A stretch of 64,000 nt of DNA, from contig NZ_CYRX01000010.1 of the NCBI RefSeq assembly GCF_001458315.1, positions 62,001-126,000 on the forward strand, read 5' to 3'. This document shows positions 8,983 to 16,495 of the stretch, one piece after another; position 1 is the stretch's first letter; each line of letters opens with the position of its first letter. The position numbers and the translations under genes were made by a program. The notes under the pieces are model-generated. The model did not search any database. It was given only the letters and a program-made list of their open reading frames with translations, and had not been told where the DNA came from. The DNA is from Thalassobacter stenotrophicus (GTDB taxonomy: Bacteria > Pseudomonadota > Alphaproteobacteria > Rhodobacterales > Rhodobacteraceae).

Positions 8983-11900
8983 CTACAGATCAATCTCAAT
9001 GACACCATCAGGCTCCACCGCGCGGGACTGGCACAGGATCATAGCCTCTTGTCGCTGCGCGGCGGATAGGACGAAATCGCGGTGATCGACATTCCCCGCG
9101 ATGACCTTGCAACTGCATACCCCGCATAGCCCGTCGCTGCATTTCACATCAACGGAAACGCCCGCCGCGTTCAGCGCGTCAGAAGCAACTTGATCGGCAC
9201 CAACCGCGATGTCGCGCCCACTGCGGCTAAGACGCAGGGTAAACGGCGTGCGGGGGGCGGCCTCTACCTCCGGGACGGCGAAATATTCGAGATGCAACGC
9301 ATCTTCCGGATAGCCTGCGTTGCGCGCGGCTTGCATCGCGGCCTCCATATACACGCCACTGCCGCAGGTATAAATATGTTCATTTTCAGTATATTGCAGC
9401 GCGGTCTTGAAGTCGACGCGCCCGCCTTCATCTGAGATATGCAGACGTACCTGATCGGCCCAAGGTGCGGCCTGTAGCTCAGGTATGAACCCCATTTTCG
9501 CACGGCTCCGCCCTGAGTATCGCAGCGTAAACGGCGTGCCCGCGCGGTGCAGAGCATGGGCCATGGGGATCATCGGCGTGATCCCGATACCACCCGCCAT
9601 TAGCGTGACGGATGCCGCACCCGGCACCAGAAGAAAGTGGTTAATCGGGCGCGCCGCATACACCTGACGACCCGTTGCAAAGATCCGATGTAACAACTTT
9701 GAACCGCCCCTGCCCGCATCCTCACGCAGGACCCCAATTCGGTAGCAACTGCGATCCTCCGGGTCCCCGGTCAGCGAGTAAGGGCGCAGGTATTCTGGCG
9801 CGATCAACAGATCGATATGCGCCCCCGGCGTCCACGGCGGCAGCGGCACACCATCGGGGGCGCGCAGCGTGTAGGTGGTAATGCCTTCGGCTTCCGGCGT
9901 GACCGCACGAACCACAAGTGGCAATACCGGGCTTTCACCGATCGGGCGCGTGCGATGCAACACGCTTTCATCGCCCCGCGCCACGGCGGCGATGTGGTCC
10001 TTTGCGGGGACCATCGCCTTGTAGGCGGCGATCCCGGCCTCACGATCCATCGGGTCTGGATAAGGATAGGGGTGTGCCGCAAGAGGTGCGGGATAAACCG
10101 CAAGTGTCTGATCATTATGATCAATCTTGAGGTCTTTTTGCAGCCCACGTGCGTTCACCGCGTGTTGGGTCGGATGATACGAGCCCGCCTCGCTCAACTC
10201 CAAGTCCCACCACCATTTTTTAACCGAATTCAGCCCGCCACGCCCCAATGTATCGTCGAGCTTGGCAAGGATCGGAGCCGCTTTGGGCACGTTCATCGCA
10301 ACTTTGCGGAAGGCCGCGTCGCGAAACAGGCCTTCAAGGTTCCACGGACAGGTTTTCATACAGCGCCCACACATCGCCCCACCGGGCGTTGTCACCCGGT
10401 ATGTCGTGCATTTCTGGCTATCGGATTTCCAAATCTCATAGCCATTAAACATCCGTTTAGGCCCGGCCGTAATCGCGCCAGACGGACATTCACGCGCACA
10501 TTTATTGCAGGCCTCACAAAATGATTGCATCCCGAAATCAATGGGTTGGTCATGTTTCAAGGGCATATCAGTCGTGACTACACCCGATTTCAGACGCGGA
10601 CCGAGAAACGGATTGAGGATCACTTCACCAATGCGGCTGACCTCGCCCAAACCGCTGAGCAACAGCAGCGGCGGCTGTAGGACCTCACCATCCATCACCG
10701 TGTGCGCCTTGGCGCTATAGCCCAAGGCACGGATTTGCGCAGCCACCACCCCGCCCAACAACGAAAACCGCAGGTAGGCGCGCATGCTTTGGGCCACCGC
10801 GATCCAATCATCGCCGGAGGACCCCTCCATTGTCTCATACCCTTGGTCGATCACCATTGAGATCGCCTGATCGTGGGGCGGATCAATCTCGGCCCCGCGC
10901 GCGTCGTGGCTATACCACGCCCACTCCGGACAGCGCGAAATGCCCACGGCATCGACACCCAGAAAATAGCTGGTCGCCTTGATCAACTCAGACGCGGTTT
11001 GCGGCGGCAGATCGGCTTGGACAGGCGAAGGCGTGCCGTCTTGCAGCAGGACAAACGCCCCAAGCGCTCGGCGTTGCGCAGCCGAGGGCGCCGCTTTGCG
11101 GACATAGTAGCCACCGGTTGCCGCCTTTTGCAGCGCCGGTCCCATATCGCCAAACTGGGCGCGCGCGAACAAATCAGCGCGCTTGGGGACACGCGGAATG
11201 TTCGGTTCATCCATATAGGTTGTGGGCTGATCGACCCGTTTAAGCGTCTCAAACGGGTGCGCGCCGTCTTTGAAATCGCGTCGCGCATAAGGGTCACACG
11301 CCGCCTGCCCCGGTGCGGCCACGGTCGACGATGCCAGCGGCACATCCGGCGCCAGTTCAAGCGTGGTCGTCACCGCAGCAAGGGCAAGTCCATTCGGCAA
11401 AAACGGGTGGCGCAGGGCGTGCCCATCCCAAAGTGCAATGCCAGACGCAACAGCCAGCCGATTCAGATCAACATCAGACGTGCTTTCGGTGTGGGCACGG
11501 GCATCCCACCCTAGAAGCCTGATATAATTCGCTAAAACGGTAGCCGTCTCAGCCCCTAAAAGCGCAGATCTATGGCGTTCTGCGCCCTTGATCCAATCCG
11601 TTCCAGCCTCATCCGCTCGTGGCGCACGGGGCTGGGCATAGGCAAACACAAGAGCAAACCGATGATGGGTCATGTCGCCCGACGGCGTTGAAACCGATTC
11701 CTTAAGGTCGGCCATGATCAGGTCGATACCCGCCGCAAGCGTCTTGGTCTGCCGCGTGCGCAGCGCCTCAGCCAAGGTCGCGACTTCGGGGTTTTGAATG
11801 GGATTGGCCAGATGATCCTCTGGCCCCAAACGGCACACCCCTACAAGTGTCGCGTCGCAAAAGGTTGCAAACGCTTTGAAGTGATCGGTGCGCGCAACTG

Positions 11901-12132
11901 GCTCCGCCGGAATCTCGGACTTGGCGAGGTTCGTCGCCCCATCGCGGATGGCGTCCAGCATTGCCTGATGCTCCGCCATGGCATGAATGATCGATCCCTT
12001 CGGCCCCTCAAACCGCAACGCGCGCATCGTCGGTACGGCCTGCAAATCCACCGACCGTTGCTTGGGCAAACGTTCTGTCGGCAAAGCCCCCGCATGCAGC
12101 GGACGGTTACGATTCGAAAAAATGCGCGGCAT
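8983..12132 (-). CDS. Reductive dehalogenase fused to an FAD/NAD(P)H and 2Fe-2S reductase
   Basis: This 1049-residue cytoplasmic protein has no Tat signal. Residues 1 to about 530 match the corrinoid-binding part of catabolic reductive dehalogenases, including a GPRLKSGVVTTDMPL stretch just before the iron-sulfur region. Two 4Fe-4S motifs follow: CEACNKCARECP near 538-549 and CGRCMKTCPW near 586-595. From about residue 740 there is a phthalate-dioxygenase-reductase-type module: RPYSLTG flavin motif near 782, GGIGITPM for NAD(P)H, then plant-type 2Fe-2S cysteines CSDGLCGVC near 994-1002 plus a last Cys near 1034. This order matches my memory of BhbA, the bromophenol-type dehalogenase that feeds itself electrons. 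It would remove a halogen from an aromatic such as a halohydroxybenzoate. GGAGGGAGG precedes ATG 12132. Substrate is inferred, not seen. Confidence 0.88.
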   Translation of the reverse strand: MPRIFSNRNRPLHAGALPTERLPKQRSVDLQAVPTMRALRFEGPKGSIIHAMAEHQAMLDAIRDGATNLAKSEIPAEPVARTDHFKAFATFCDATLVGVCRLGPEDHLANPIQNPEVATLAEALRTRQTKTLAAGIDLIMADLKESVSTPSGDMTHHRFALVFAYAQPRAPRADEAGTDWIKGAERHRSALLGAETATVLANYIRLLGWDARAHTESTSDVDLNRLAVASGIALWDGHALRHPFLPNGLALAAVTTTLELAPDVPLASSTVAAPGQAACDPYARRDFKDGAHPFETLKRVDQPTTYMDEPNIPRVPKRADLFARAQFGDMGPALQKAATGGYYVRKAAPSAAQRRALGAFVLLQDGTPSPVQADLPPQTASELIKATSYFLGVDAVGISRCPEWAWYSHDARGAEIDPPHDQAISMVIDQGYETMEGSSGDDWIAVAQSMRAYLRFSLLGGVVAAQIRALGYSAKAHTVMDGEVLQPPLLLLSGLGEVSRIGEVILNPFLGPRLKSGVVTTDMPLKHDQPIDFGMQSFCEACNKCARECPSGAITAGPKRMFNGYEIWKSDSQKCTTYRVTTPGGAMCGRCMKTCPWNLEGLFRDAAFRKVAMNVPKAAPILAKLDDTLGRGGLNSVKKWWWDLELSEAGSYHPTQHAVNARGLQKDLKIDHNDQTLAVYPAPLAAHPYPYPDPMDREAGIAAYKAMVPAKDHIAAVARGDESVLHRTRPIGESPVLPLVVRAVTPEAEGITTYTLRAPDGVPLPPWTPGAHIDLLIAPEYLRPYSLTGDPEDRSCYRIGVLREDAGRGGSKLLHRIFATGRQVYAARPINHFLLVPGAASVTLMAGGIGITPMIPMAHALHRAGTPFTLRYSGRSRAKMGFIPELQAAPWADQVRLHISDEGGRVDFKTALQYTENEHIYTCGSGVYMEAAMQAARNAGYPEDALHLEYFAVPEVEAAPRTPFTLRLSRSGRDIAVGADQVASDALNAAGVSVDVKCSDGLCGVCSCKVIAGNVDHRDFVLSAAQRQEAMILCQSRAVEPDGVIEIDL

Positions 12133-12286
12133 CTCGGCCCTCCCTCCGGCGCACCGTGACCCGGGCAGCACCTACGTGCAATGGGTGTTGCTTGCGTGCC
12201 GCAGGGGCAGCCGTTGGCCGAACCCAATCCGCCCTGCGACGACTGATGTCTTGCCGCACACACAGATCAACGGATAACGTCTCCCT
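12133..12286. promoter_or_regulatory. Divergent promoter region, dehalogenase fusion / aroQ
   Basis: This 154-nt gap must hold the start signals for the minus-strand dehalogenase gene and the plus-strand aroQ. An imperfect inverted repeat (GCAGCACC at 12165-12172, GGTGTTGC at 12184-12191, one mismatch) close to the dehalogenase start is a possible regulator site. I cannot assign promoter boxes. Confidence 0.4.
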
Positions 12287-12733
12287 ATGACACAAATCCT
12301 AGTACTTAATGGCCCGAACCTCAATTTGCTCGGCACGCGAGAGCCCGGCATCTATGGCGCAAAAACCCTCCCCGACGTGGAGGCCGATTGCCACGCGATC
12401 GCGGCTGAACTCGGCATCACGGTGCGCTGCGCCCAGTCCAACCACGAAGGTACGATGGTCGACGAAATCCACGCCGCACGGGATACCTGTGCCGGTGTCG
12501 TGATCAATGCGGGCGCCTACACCCACACGTCCATCGCCCTGCATGATGCGATTGCGGGCACAGGGTTGCCAGTGATCGAAGTCCACATCTCAAACGTCTA
12601 CGCCCGCGAAGAGTTTCGCCACCATTCCATGATCGCGCGCGCCTGTATCGGCGTCATCGCCGGACTTGGAACGGCGGGGTATGAGCTTGCGCTGCGGGCC
12701 ATGACAGACCACCTGAAAGCGGGCGGCCCGTGA
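12287..12733 (+). CDS. aroQ: 3-dehydroquinate dehydratase, type II
   Basis: This 148-residue enzyme converts 3-dehydroquinate to 3-dehydroshikimate, in the shikimate pathway or in quinate breakdown. All type II marks are visible: LNGPNLNLLGTREPGIYG at residues 7-24 with the catalytic Arg and Tyr, NHEG, INAGAYTHTS, and EVHISN with the catalytic His, followed by an REEFRHHS segment. The length is standard. Its stop overlaps the start of the LuxR-type gene (GTGA at 12730-12733), so the two are translated together, which is an unusual partner for aroQ. Confidence 0.96.
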   Translation: MTQILVLNGPNLNLLGTREPGIYGAKTLPDVEADCHAIAAELGITVRCAQSNHEGTMVDEIHAARDTCAGVVINAGAYTHTSIALHDAIAGTGLPVIEVHISNVYAREEFRHHSMIARACIGVIAGLGTAGYELALRAMTDHLKAGGP

Positions 12734-13524
12734 ATGGGCCAACCACAGTCCGCTGCCCGTCAGCCACGGAGCTTTTGTCCGCTCTCAAGGGGTTAACCCA
12801 GGCCAAGACCCTTGAGGAAGCCTGGCCCATGGTCCTCAAGCAACTGGCGCAATATGGCTTTGACCGCGTGTTTTATGCCGCCACCCAGTTCCGCACCAAG
12901 AATGATTTTGGCGATCTCAGCGACGCAGTCATCCTTACGAACTACCCCCCCGATTACATCAAAACATTCCTCGGCGATGAGTATTACAAGAACGCGCCCA
13001 CCATCGAATGGGTCTCGCACAACCCCGGTTCCGCCATCAGTTGGAGCCACTCGCGCAAAGCCCTAATGGACGGCGCACTGACCCCAGCGCAGACCAAGGT
13101 CATGGAGCTGAACGCCAGATACAACATCAAGGCCGGCTTTACCGTGTCCTTTCCTCGGCTGTCACAACGCAGCAATGGCGGGATCGGGGTGTGTTCATCC
13201 CACATGAGCCAAGAACAAATCGATGCCCTCTGGCAGGACAAAGGCCTTGAGATCGAAGTTCTATGCAACCTCGCACACCTCAAGCTGAACGACCTGCCCT
13301 ACATCGGCAACCGCGTTCTGACGACCCGCCAACGCGATGCGCTGGAAATGGTTGCAGATGGCAAAACGATCCAAGATATCGCCCAATTGTGGGAACGGAA
13401 CGTCGCCACAGTCGAAAAGCATCTGCGACTCGCCCGCGAAGCGCTGGACGTCGACACCACAGCCCAAGCGATACTAAAAGCGTCGCTCCTCAACCAAGTG
13501 TTTATCTCTAGCAGTCTTCGGTAA
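12730..13524 (+). CDS. LuxR-family regulator with altered autoinducer pocket
   Basis: This 264-residue protein has an N-terminal autoinducer-binding domain (about residues 15-180) and a C-terminal LuxR/GerE helix-turn-helix (LTTRQRDALEMVADGK...IAQLWERNVATVEKHL, about 196-235). It starts with GTG inside the aroQ stop. No luxI-type synthase is in the window, so it is a solo. Aligned by eye with TraR, the pocket residues Trp57, Tyr61 and Asp70 read Tyr, Phe and Ala here (YPPDYIKTFLGDEYYKNAPT), while Pro71 and a later Trp (AISW) remain. It may bind a non-classical signal or work without ligand. About 25 extra C-terminal residues follow the HTH. Confidence 0.85.
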   Translation: MNGPTTVRCPSATELLSALKGLTQAKTLEEAWPMVLKQLAQYGFDRVFYAATQFRTKNDFGDLSDAVILTNYPPDYIKTFLGDEYYKNAPTIEWVSHNPGSAISWSHSRKALMDGALTPAQTKVMELNARYNIKAGFTVSFPRLSQRSNGGIGVCSSHMSQEQIDALWQDKGLEIEVLCNLAHLKLNDLPYIGNRVLTTRQRDALEMVADGKTIQDIAQLWERNVATVEKHLRLAREALDVDTTAQAILKASLLNQVFISSSLR

Positions 13525-13793
13525 TATCTTGTGATACTCGTAAACGATTTAGTAGGGATTTCCTTACTTCCTGACGCTGGGTCAATCTGTAGTATATAAA
13601 GTGTCTTGTGAGTTGGGGCGTTGTGCCTTGAGACTAATCAGTGCGCCAGAAGGGTTGGGATAGCAGCCTGGATGGGGCTCTGCTCGATGAATTCGGGATC
13701 GTCGCGGCCTCGGTGTATAGTCCGCCGGGGCCGCGGCACTTGATTGGGTGTTTGTCTAATTATCATCCCCAGACGCTAAAGCACCCATGAAAA
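13525..13793. other. Non-coding stretch after the LuxR-type gene, with a GC-rich hairpin
   Basis: No convincing gene is present in this stretch between the regulator and the tsf terminator. A hairpin with a 10-bp stem carrying one G-T pair (GCGGCCTCGG at 13704-13713, CCGGGGCCGC at 13725-13734) and an 11-nt loop may end the regulator transcript or belong to a small RNA. An AT-rich TATATAAAG near 13594 looks like a promoter element but is unproven. Confidence 0.35.
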
Positions 13794-13823
13794 AAGCGCC
13801 GCTGGTTACCCCCAGCGGCGCTT
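13794..13823 (-). terminator. Rho-independent terminator of rpsB-tsf
   Basis: A perfect 12-bp stem (AAGCGCCGCTGG / CCAGCGGCGCTT) with a 6-nt loop lies 27 nt after the tsf stop. T-runs flank it on both strands, so it can also stop transcripts arriving from the regulator side. Confidence 0.92.
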
Positions 13824-13850
13824 GTTTTTTCTCAGATACGCAGAAGGCGC

Positions 13851-14726
13851 TTAGCCTTTGACGGCTTTTGCCACCTCAGCTGCGAAATCTTCTTCTTTCT
13901 TCTCGATGCCTTCGCCGACTTCAAGACGCACGAAACCGGTGATTTCTGCGCCAGCCTCAGCAGCCGCCGCACCAACAGTCAGGTCAGGGTTCACAACGAA
14001 TGCTTGGTTCACGAGTGTGACTTCTGCCATGAATTTCTTCATGCGGCCAACGATCATCTTTTCGATCACTTGCTCGGGCTTGCCGGACTCGCGTGCGATG
14101 TCGATCTGAACCTGCTTTTCTTTCTCAACCACAGCTGGGTCAAGATCAGCTTCCGAGAGGGACGCGGGGTTCACAGCAGCAACGTGCATTGCGATCTGTT
14201 TGCCGAGCGCCTCGTTGCCGCCGTTCATGGCAACAAGCACACCGATTTTGCCCATGCCGGGCGCAGCAGCGTTGTGCACATAGGACACAACAGTCTCGCC
14301 CGTCAGCTTCGCCATACGGCGGATAGACATGTTCTCACCGATTGTTGCGATCTTCGCAGTCAGCGTGTCCTCAACGGATTTACCGTTCAGATCAGCCGCT
14401 TTGAGCGCGTCAACATCGTCAACCGACAGCGCAGCGCCCGCAAAGGAGGCAACCATCTCTTGGAACTCAGCGTTTTTACCAACGAAGTCGGTCTCGGAGT
14501 TCACTTCCAGTGCGACGGCTGTGTTGCCCTCAACAGCAACAGCCACAAGGCCTTCTGCTGCCGTACGGCCGGACTTTTTCGCCGCTTTCGCGAGGCCCTT
14601 GGTGCGCAGCCAATCGACTGCCGCTTCCATGTCGCCGTCTGTTTCGGTCAACGCTTTTTTCGCGTCCATCATGCCTGCGCCGGTCGTATCGCGCAGTTCT
14701 TTCACCAATGCAGCGGTAATCGCCAT
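13851..14726 (-). CDS. tsf: Translation elongation factor Ts
   Basis: This 291-residue protein is the GDP-exchange factor for EF-Tu. It opens with the family motif [21 protein letters not shown] (residues 5-25), has the TDFVGKN signature near residues 79-85 and the conserved IAMHVAA stretch, and has the standard bacterial length. AAGGAGA precedes the ATG. It follows rpsB on the same strand, the near-universal bacterial order, and ends at a strong terminator. Confidence 0.98.
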   Translation of the reverse strand: MAITAALVKELRDTTGAGMMDAKKALTETDGDMEAAVDWLRTKGLAKAAKKSGRTAAEGLVAVAVEGNTAVALEVNSETDFVGKNAEFQEMVASFAGAALSVDDVDALKAADLNGKSVEDTLTAKIATIGENMSIRRMAKLTGETVVSYVHNAAAPGMGKIGVLVAMNGGNEALGKQIAMHVAAVNPASLSEADLDPAVVEKEKQVQIDIARESGKPEQVIEKMIVGRMKKFMAEVTLVNQAFVVNPDLTVGAAAAEAGAEITGFVRLEVGEGIEKKEEDFAAEVAKAVKG

Positions 14727-14754
14727 CTCTGGTCTCCTTGTTCGGAAATGTCGT

Positions 14755-14776
14755 GGGAGGGGGCTTAGCCCCTCCC
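14755..14776. repeat. Intercistronic hairpin between rpsB and tsf
   Basis: An 8-bp perfect stem (GGGAGGGG / CCCCTCCC, loop GCTTAG) lies in the 77-nt gap. No T-run follows on the minus strand, so it may act as a partial attenuator or mRNA processing site between ribosomal protein S2 and EF-Ts. Confidence 0.5.
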
Positions 14777-14803
14777 GGTATCAGCAGTGTGACGCAATAA
14801 GCC

Positions 14804-15565
14804 TTAGGCCTCTGCGGCGACAGCTTCCTCGGCGGGTGCTTCTTCCATCGCACCGATGTCGACACCAGCCGCACCCAGTTGGGCGGACATGCCGTCCAGC
14901 GCCGCACGGGCCACCAGATCACAGTACAGCGCAATTGCGCGTGCCGCGTCGTCGTTACCGGGGATGATGTAATCAACACCGTCGGGCGAGCAGTTCGTAT
15001 CAACGATACCAACAACTGGAATACCCAGCTTTTTTGCTTCCGCGATGGCCAGATCTTCTTTGTTGACGTCGATGACGAACAACAGATCAGGCACACCGCC
15101 CATTTCACGGATACCACCCAGCGAAGCTTCCAGCTTGGCTTGGTCGCGCTCCATACCCAGACGCTCTTTTTTGGTCAGACCAGCAAAGCCTTGGGCAGAT
15201 GCCTCGTCAATCGCCTTCAAGCGAGCGATGGAGTTGGAAACGGTTTTCCAGTTGGTGAGCGTGCCGCCCAACCAGCGGTGGTTCATGTAGTATTGTGCGC
15301 AACGCTCAGCAGCATCAGCGATCGGCTTTTGCGCCTGACGCTTGGTACCTACGAACAGAACGCGTCCGCCTTTGGCCACGGTGTCCCGAACAACGTTCAG
15401 AGCTTGCTCAAGCATGGGAACGGTTTGGGTGAGGTCCATGATGTGGATGCCGTTTTTGCCACCGTAAATATACGGTGCCATACGGGGGTTCCAACGTTGG
15501 GTCTGGTGACCAAAGTGTACACCAGCTTCCAAAAGCTGACGCAGCGAGAATTCGGGCAAAGCCAT
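14804..15565 (-). CDS. rpsB: 30S ribosomal protein S2
   Basis: This 253-residue small-subunit protein shows the S2 signatures: the [24 protein letters not shown] start, [21 protein letters not shown], and [30 protein letters not shown] site precedes the ATG. The C-terminal 20 residues are Ala/Glu-rich ([11 protein letters not shown]), a usual tail in Rhodobacterales. It heads the rpsB-tsf operon. Confidence 0.98.
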   Translation of the reverse strand: MALPEFSLRQLLEAGVHFGHQTQRWNPRMAPYIYGGKNGIHIMDLTQTVPMLEQALNVVRDTVAKGGRVLFVGTKRQAQKPIADAAERCAQYYMNHRWLGGTLTNWKTVSNSIARLKAIDEASAQGFAGLTKKERLGMERDQAKLEASLGGIREMGGVPDLLFVIDVNKEDLAIAEAKKLGIPVVGIVDTNCSPDGVDYIIPGNDDAARAIALYCDLVARAALDGMSAQLGAAGVDIGAMEEAPAEEAVAAEA

Positions 15566-15685
15566 CTCGTATCTTCCTTTCCGGTTTCAATCCTCGGGCG
15601 AGGCATGCGAGACGATTGTCCCAACCGGCGGATACAGACGGGATGTCTCCCCGTATGACCCAACCTCACCCTGTGAAGTACGCGC

Positions 15686-15714
15686 GACTTAACGCGCGTT
15701 CATCCAAATCACAA
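15686..15714 (-). promoter_or_regulatory. Possible rpsB promoter
   Basis: On the minus strand TTGTGA and TAAGTC are spaced by 17 nt, about 120 nt before the rpsB start. The -35-like box is good and the -10-like box is weak. This is a guess from spacing; the 5' leader would be long enough for autoregulation by S2. Confidence 0.3.
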
Positions 15715-15749
15715 GTGTCTTTCTTTGGTTCCCCAATATCCCGGGGTGC

Positions 15750-15795
15750 GCGAGGGGCTGGCCCCTCGCTTGGGGCGCAGCCGCAAGGCTGCGCC
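15750..15795. repeat. Tandem hairpins downstream of the SYLF lipoprotein gene
   Basis: Two perfect stems stand side by side: GCGAGGGG/CCCCTCGC with loop CTGG (15750-15769) and GGCGCAGCC/GGCTGCGCC with a GCAA tetraloop (15774-15795). They lie right after the lipoprotein stop at 15804. No T-run follows on the minus strand. They may end or protect that transcript, and they look like a dispersed palindromic element. Confidence 0.6.
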
Positions 15796-15803
15796 ATGGG
15801 TCT

Positions 15804-16361
15804 TTATGGAATGATCCGCGTGTATTTGGTCCCCTCAAGCGAGGCCCCTGCAATCAAACCCGCCTGACCAAAGATCACCGCGATCACAGGATCGAGCGCG
15901 CTGGTTGTGTCAGCACTGACGCTATCGCCCTGCCCTGACAAAGCGTACTCTAGGTCTGCGCCAGCCGCCCAACCGGGTCCCGCGCGGAAGTTGTTCAAAG
16001 CCTCTTCGGTCATGAAAAACAACGCATGCGCGTATTGTTGCGCGCCAATCTGCAACCCAAACGAGGCATTCGCCGCAGAGTAATAGTCCACCGTCGCCCC
16101 GCCAACACGCAGCGCGCCACGACCGTACCCGGCACCAAAGCCAAACCCGGCTTCCGTAATCAGCGGCATCACCAAGACACCCGCCGACGTATCGCCAAGC
16201 CGTTGCGCGCCCTCAACGTCGCTGTAAAGAAAATCCAGCGCGCTATCCACGCGGGCGTCAATGGTTGAGGCGCCCTTACTGTTAATCCCATTGCCGCACG
16301 CCGCCAAAGCCAATGGCGCGACAGCCGTCGTAATAAATCCGCGACGGGAGAAAGTGGTCAT
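15804..16361 (-). CDS. SYLF/Ysc84-domain lipoprotein
   Basis: This 185-residue protein starts with SRRGFITTAVAPLALAACG, which combines a Tat-like twin arginine (residues 6-7) with a lipobox (LAAC, Cys near residue 21), so it is probably an envelope lipoprotein. The rest fits the SYLF (Ysc84) domain: VLVMPLITEAGFGFGAGYGRGAL, then YYSAANASFGLQIGAQQYAHALFFMTEEAL and a C-terminal GLIAGASLEGTKYTRI. SYLF domains bind lipids, and bacterial members are of unclear role. It stands alone between hflX and rpsB, followed by tandem hairpins. Confidence 0.85.
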   Translation of the reverse strand: MTTFSRRGFITTAVAPLALAACGNGINSKGASTIDARVDSALDFLYSDVEGAQRLGDTSAGVLVMPLITEAGFGFGAGYGRGALRVGGATVDYYSAANASFGLQIGAQQYAHALFFMTEEALNNFRAGPGWAAGADLEYALSGQGDSVSADTTSALDPVIAVIFGQAGLIAGASLEGTKYTRIIP

Positions 16362-16495
16362 GATCGTGATCCTGTAATGTTTACTGCCGATATCTAAAGT
16401 CCGGGCGGTTGGCCGCCCTTATTGCTTTATACCATATAACAGGGGACGCCCCTTGTCACGCCACCAGATGCTGCGTCACAGCCGCAAAAACCGCC

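Noticed and set aside
8983-12132. Epoxyqueuosine reductase (QueG) instead of a dehalogenase
   Set aside because: QueG is far shorter and has no fused FAD/NAD(P)H and 2Fe-2S reductase; the pre-cluster VTTDMPL segment is shared with QueG, so a profile search should confirm.
13640-13680. Possible SRP (4.5S) RNA, from the words GGGATAGCAGCC near an AGAAGGG
   Set aside because: The conserved SRP loop order and the pairing of the flanking arms are not met; resemblance is short.
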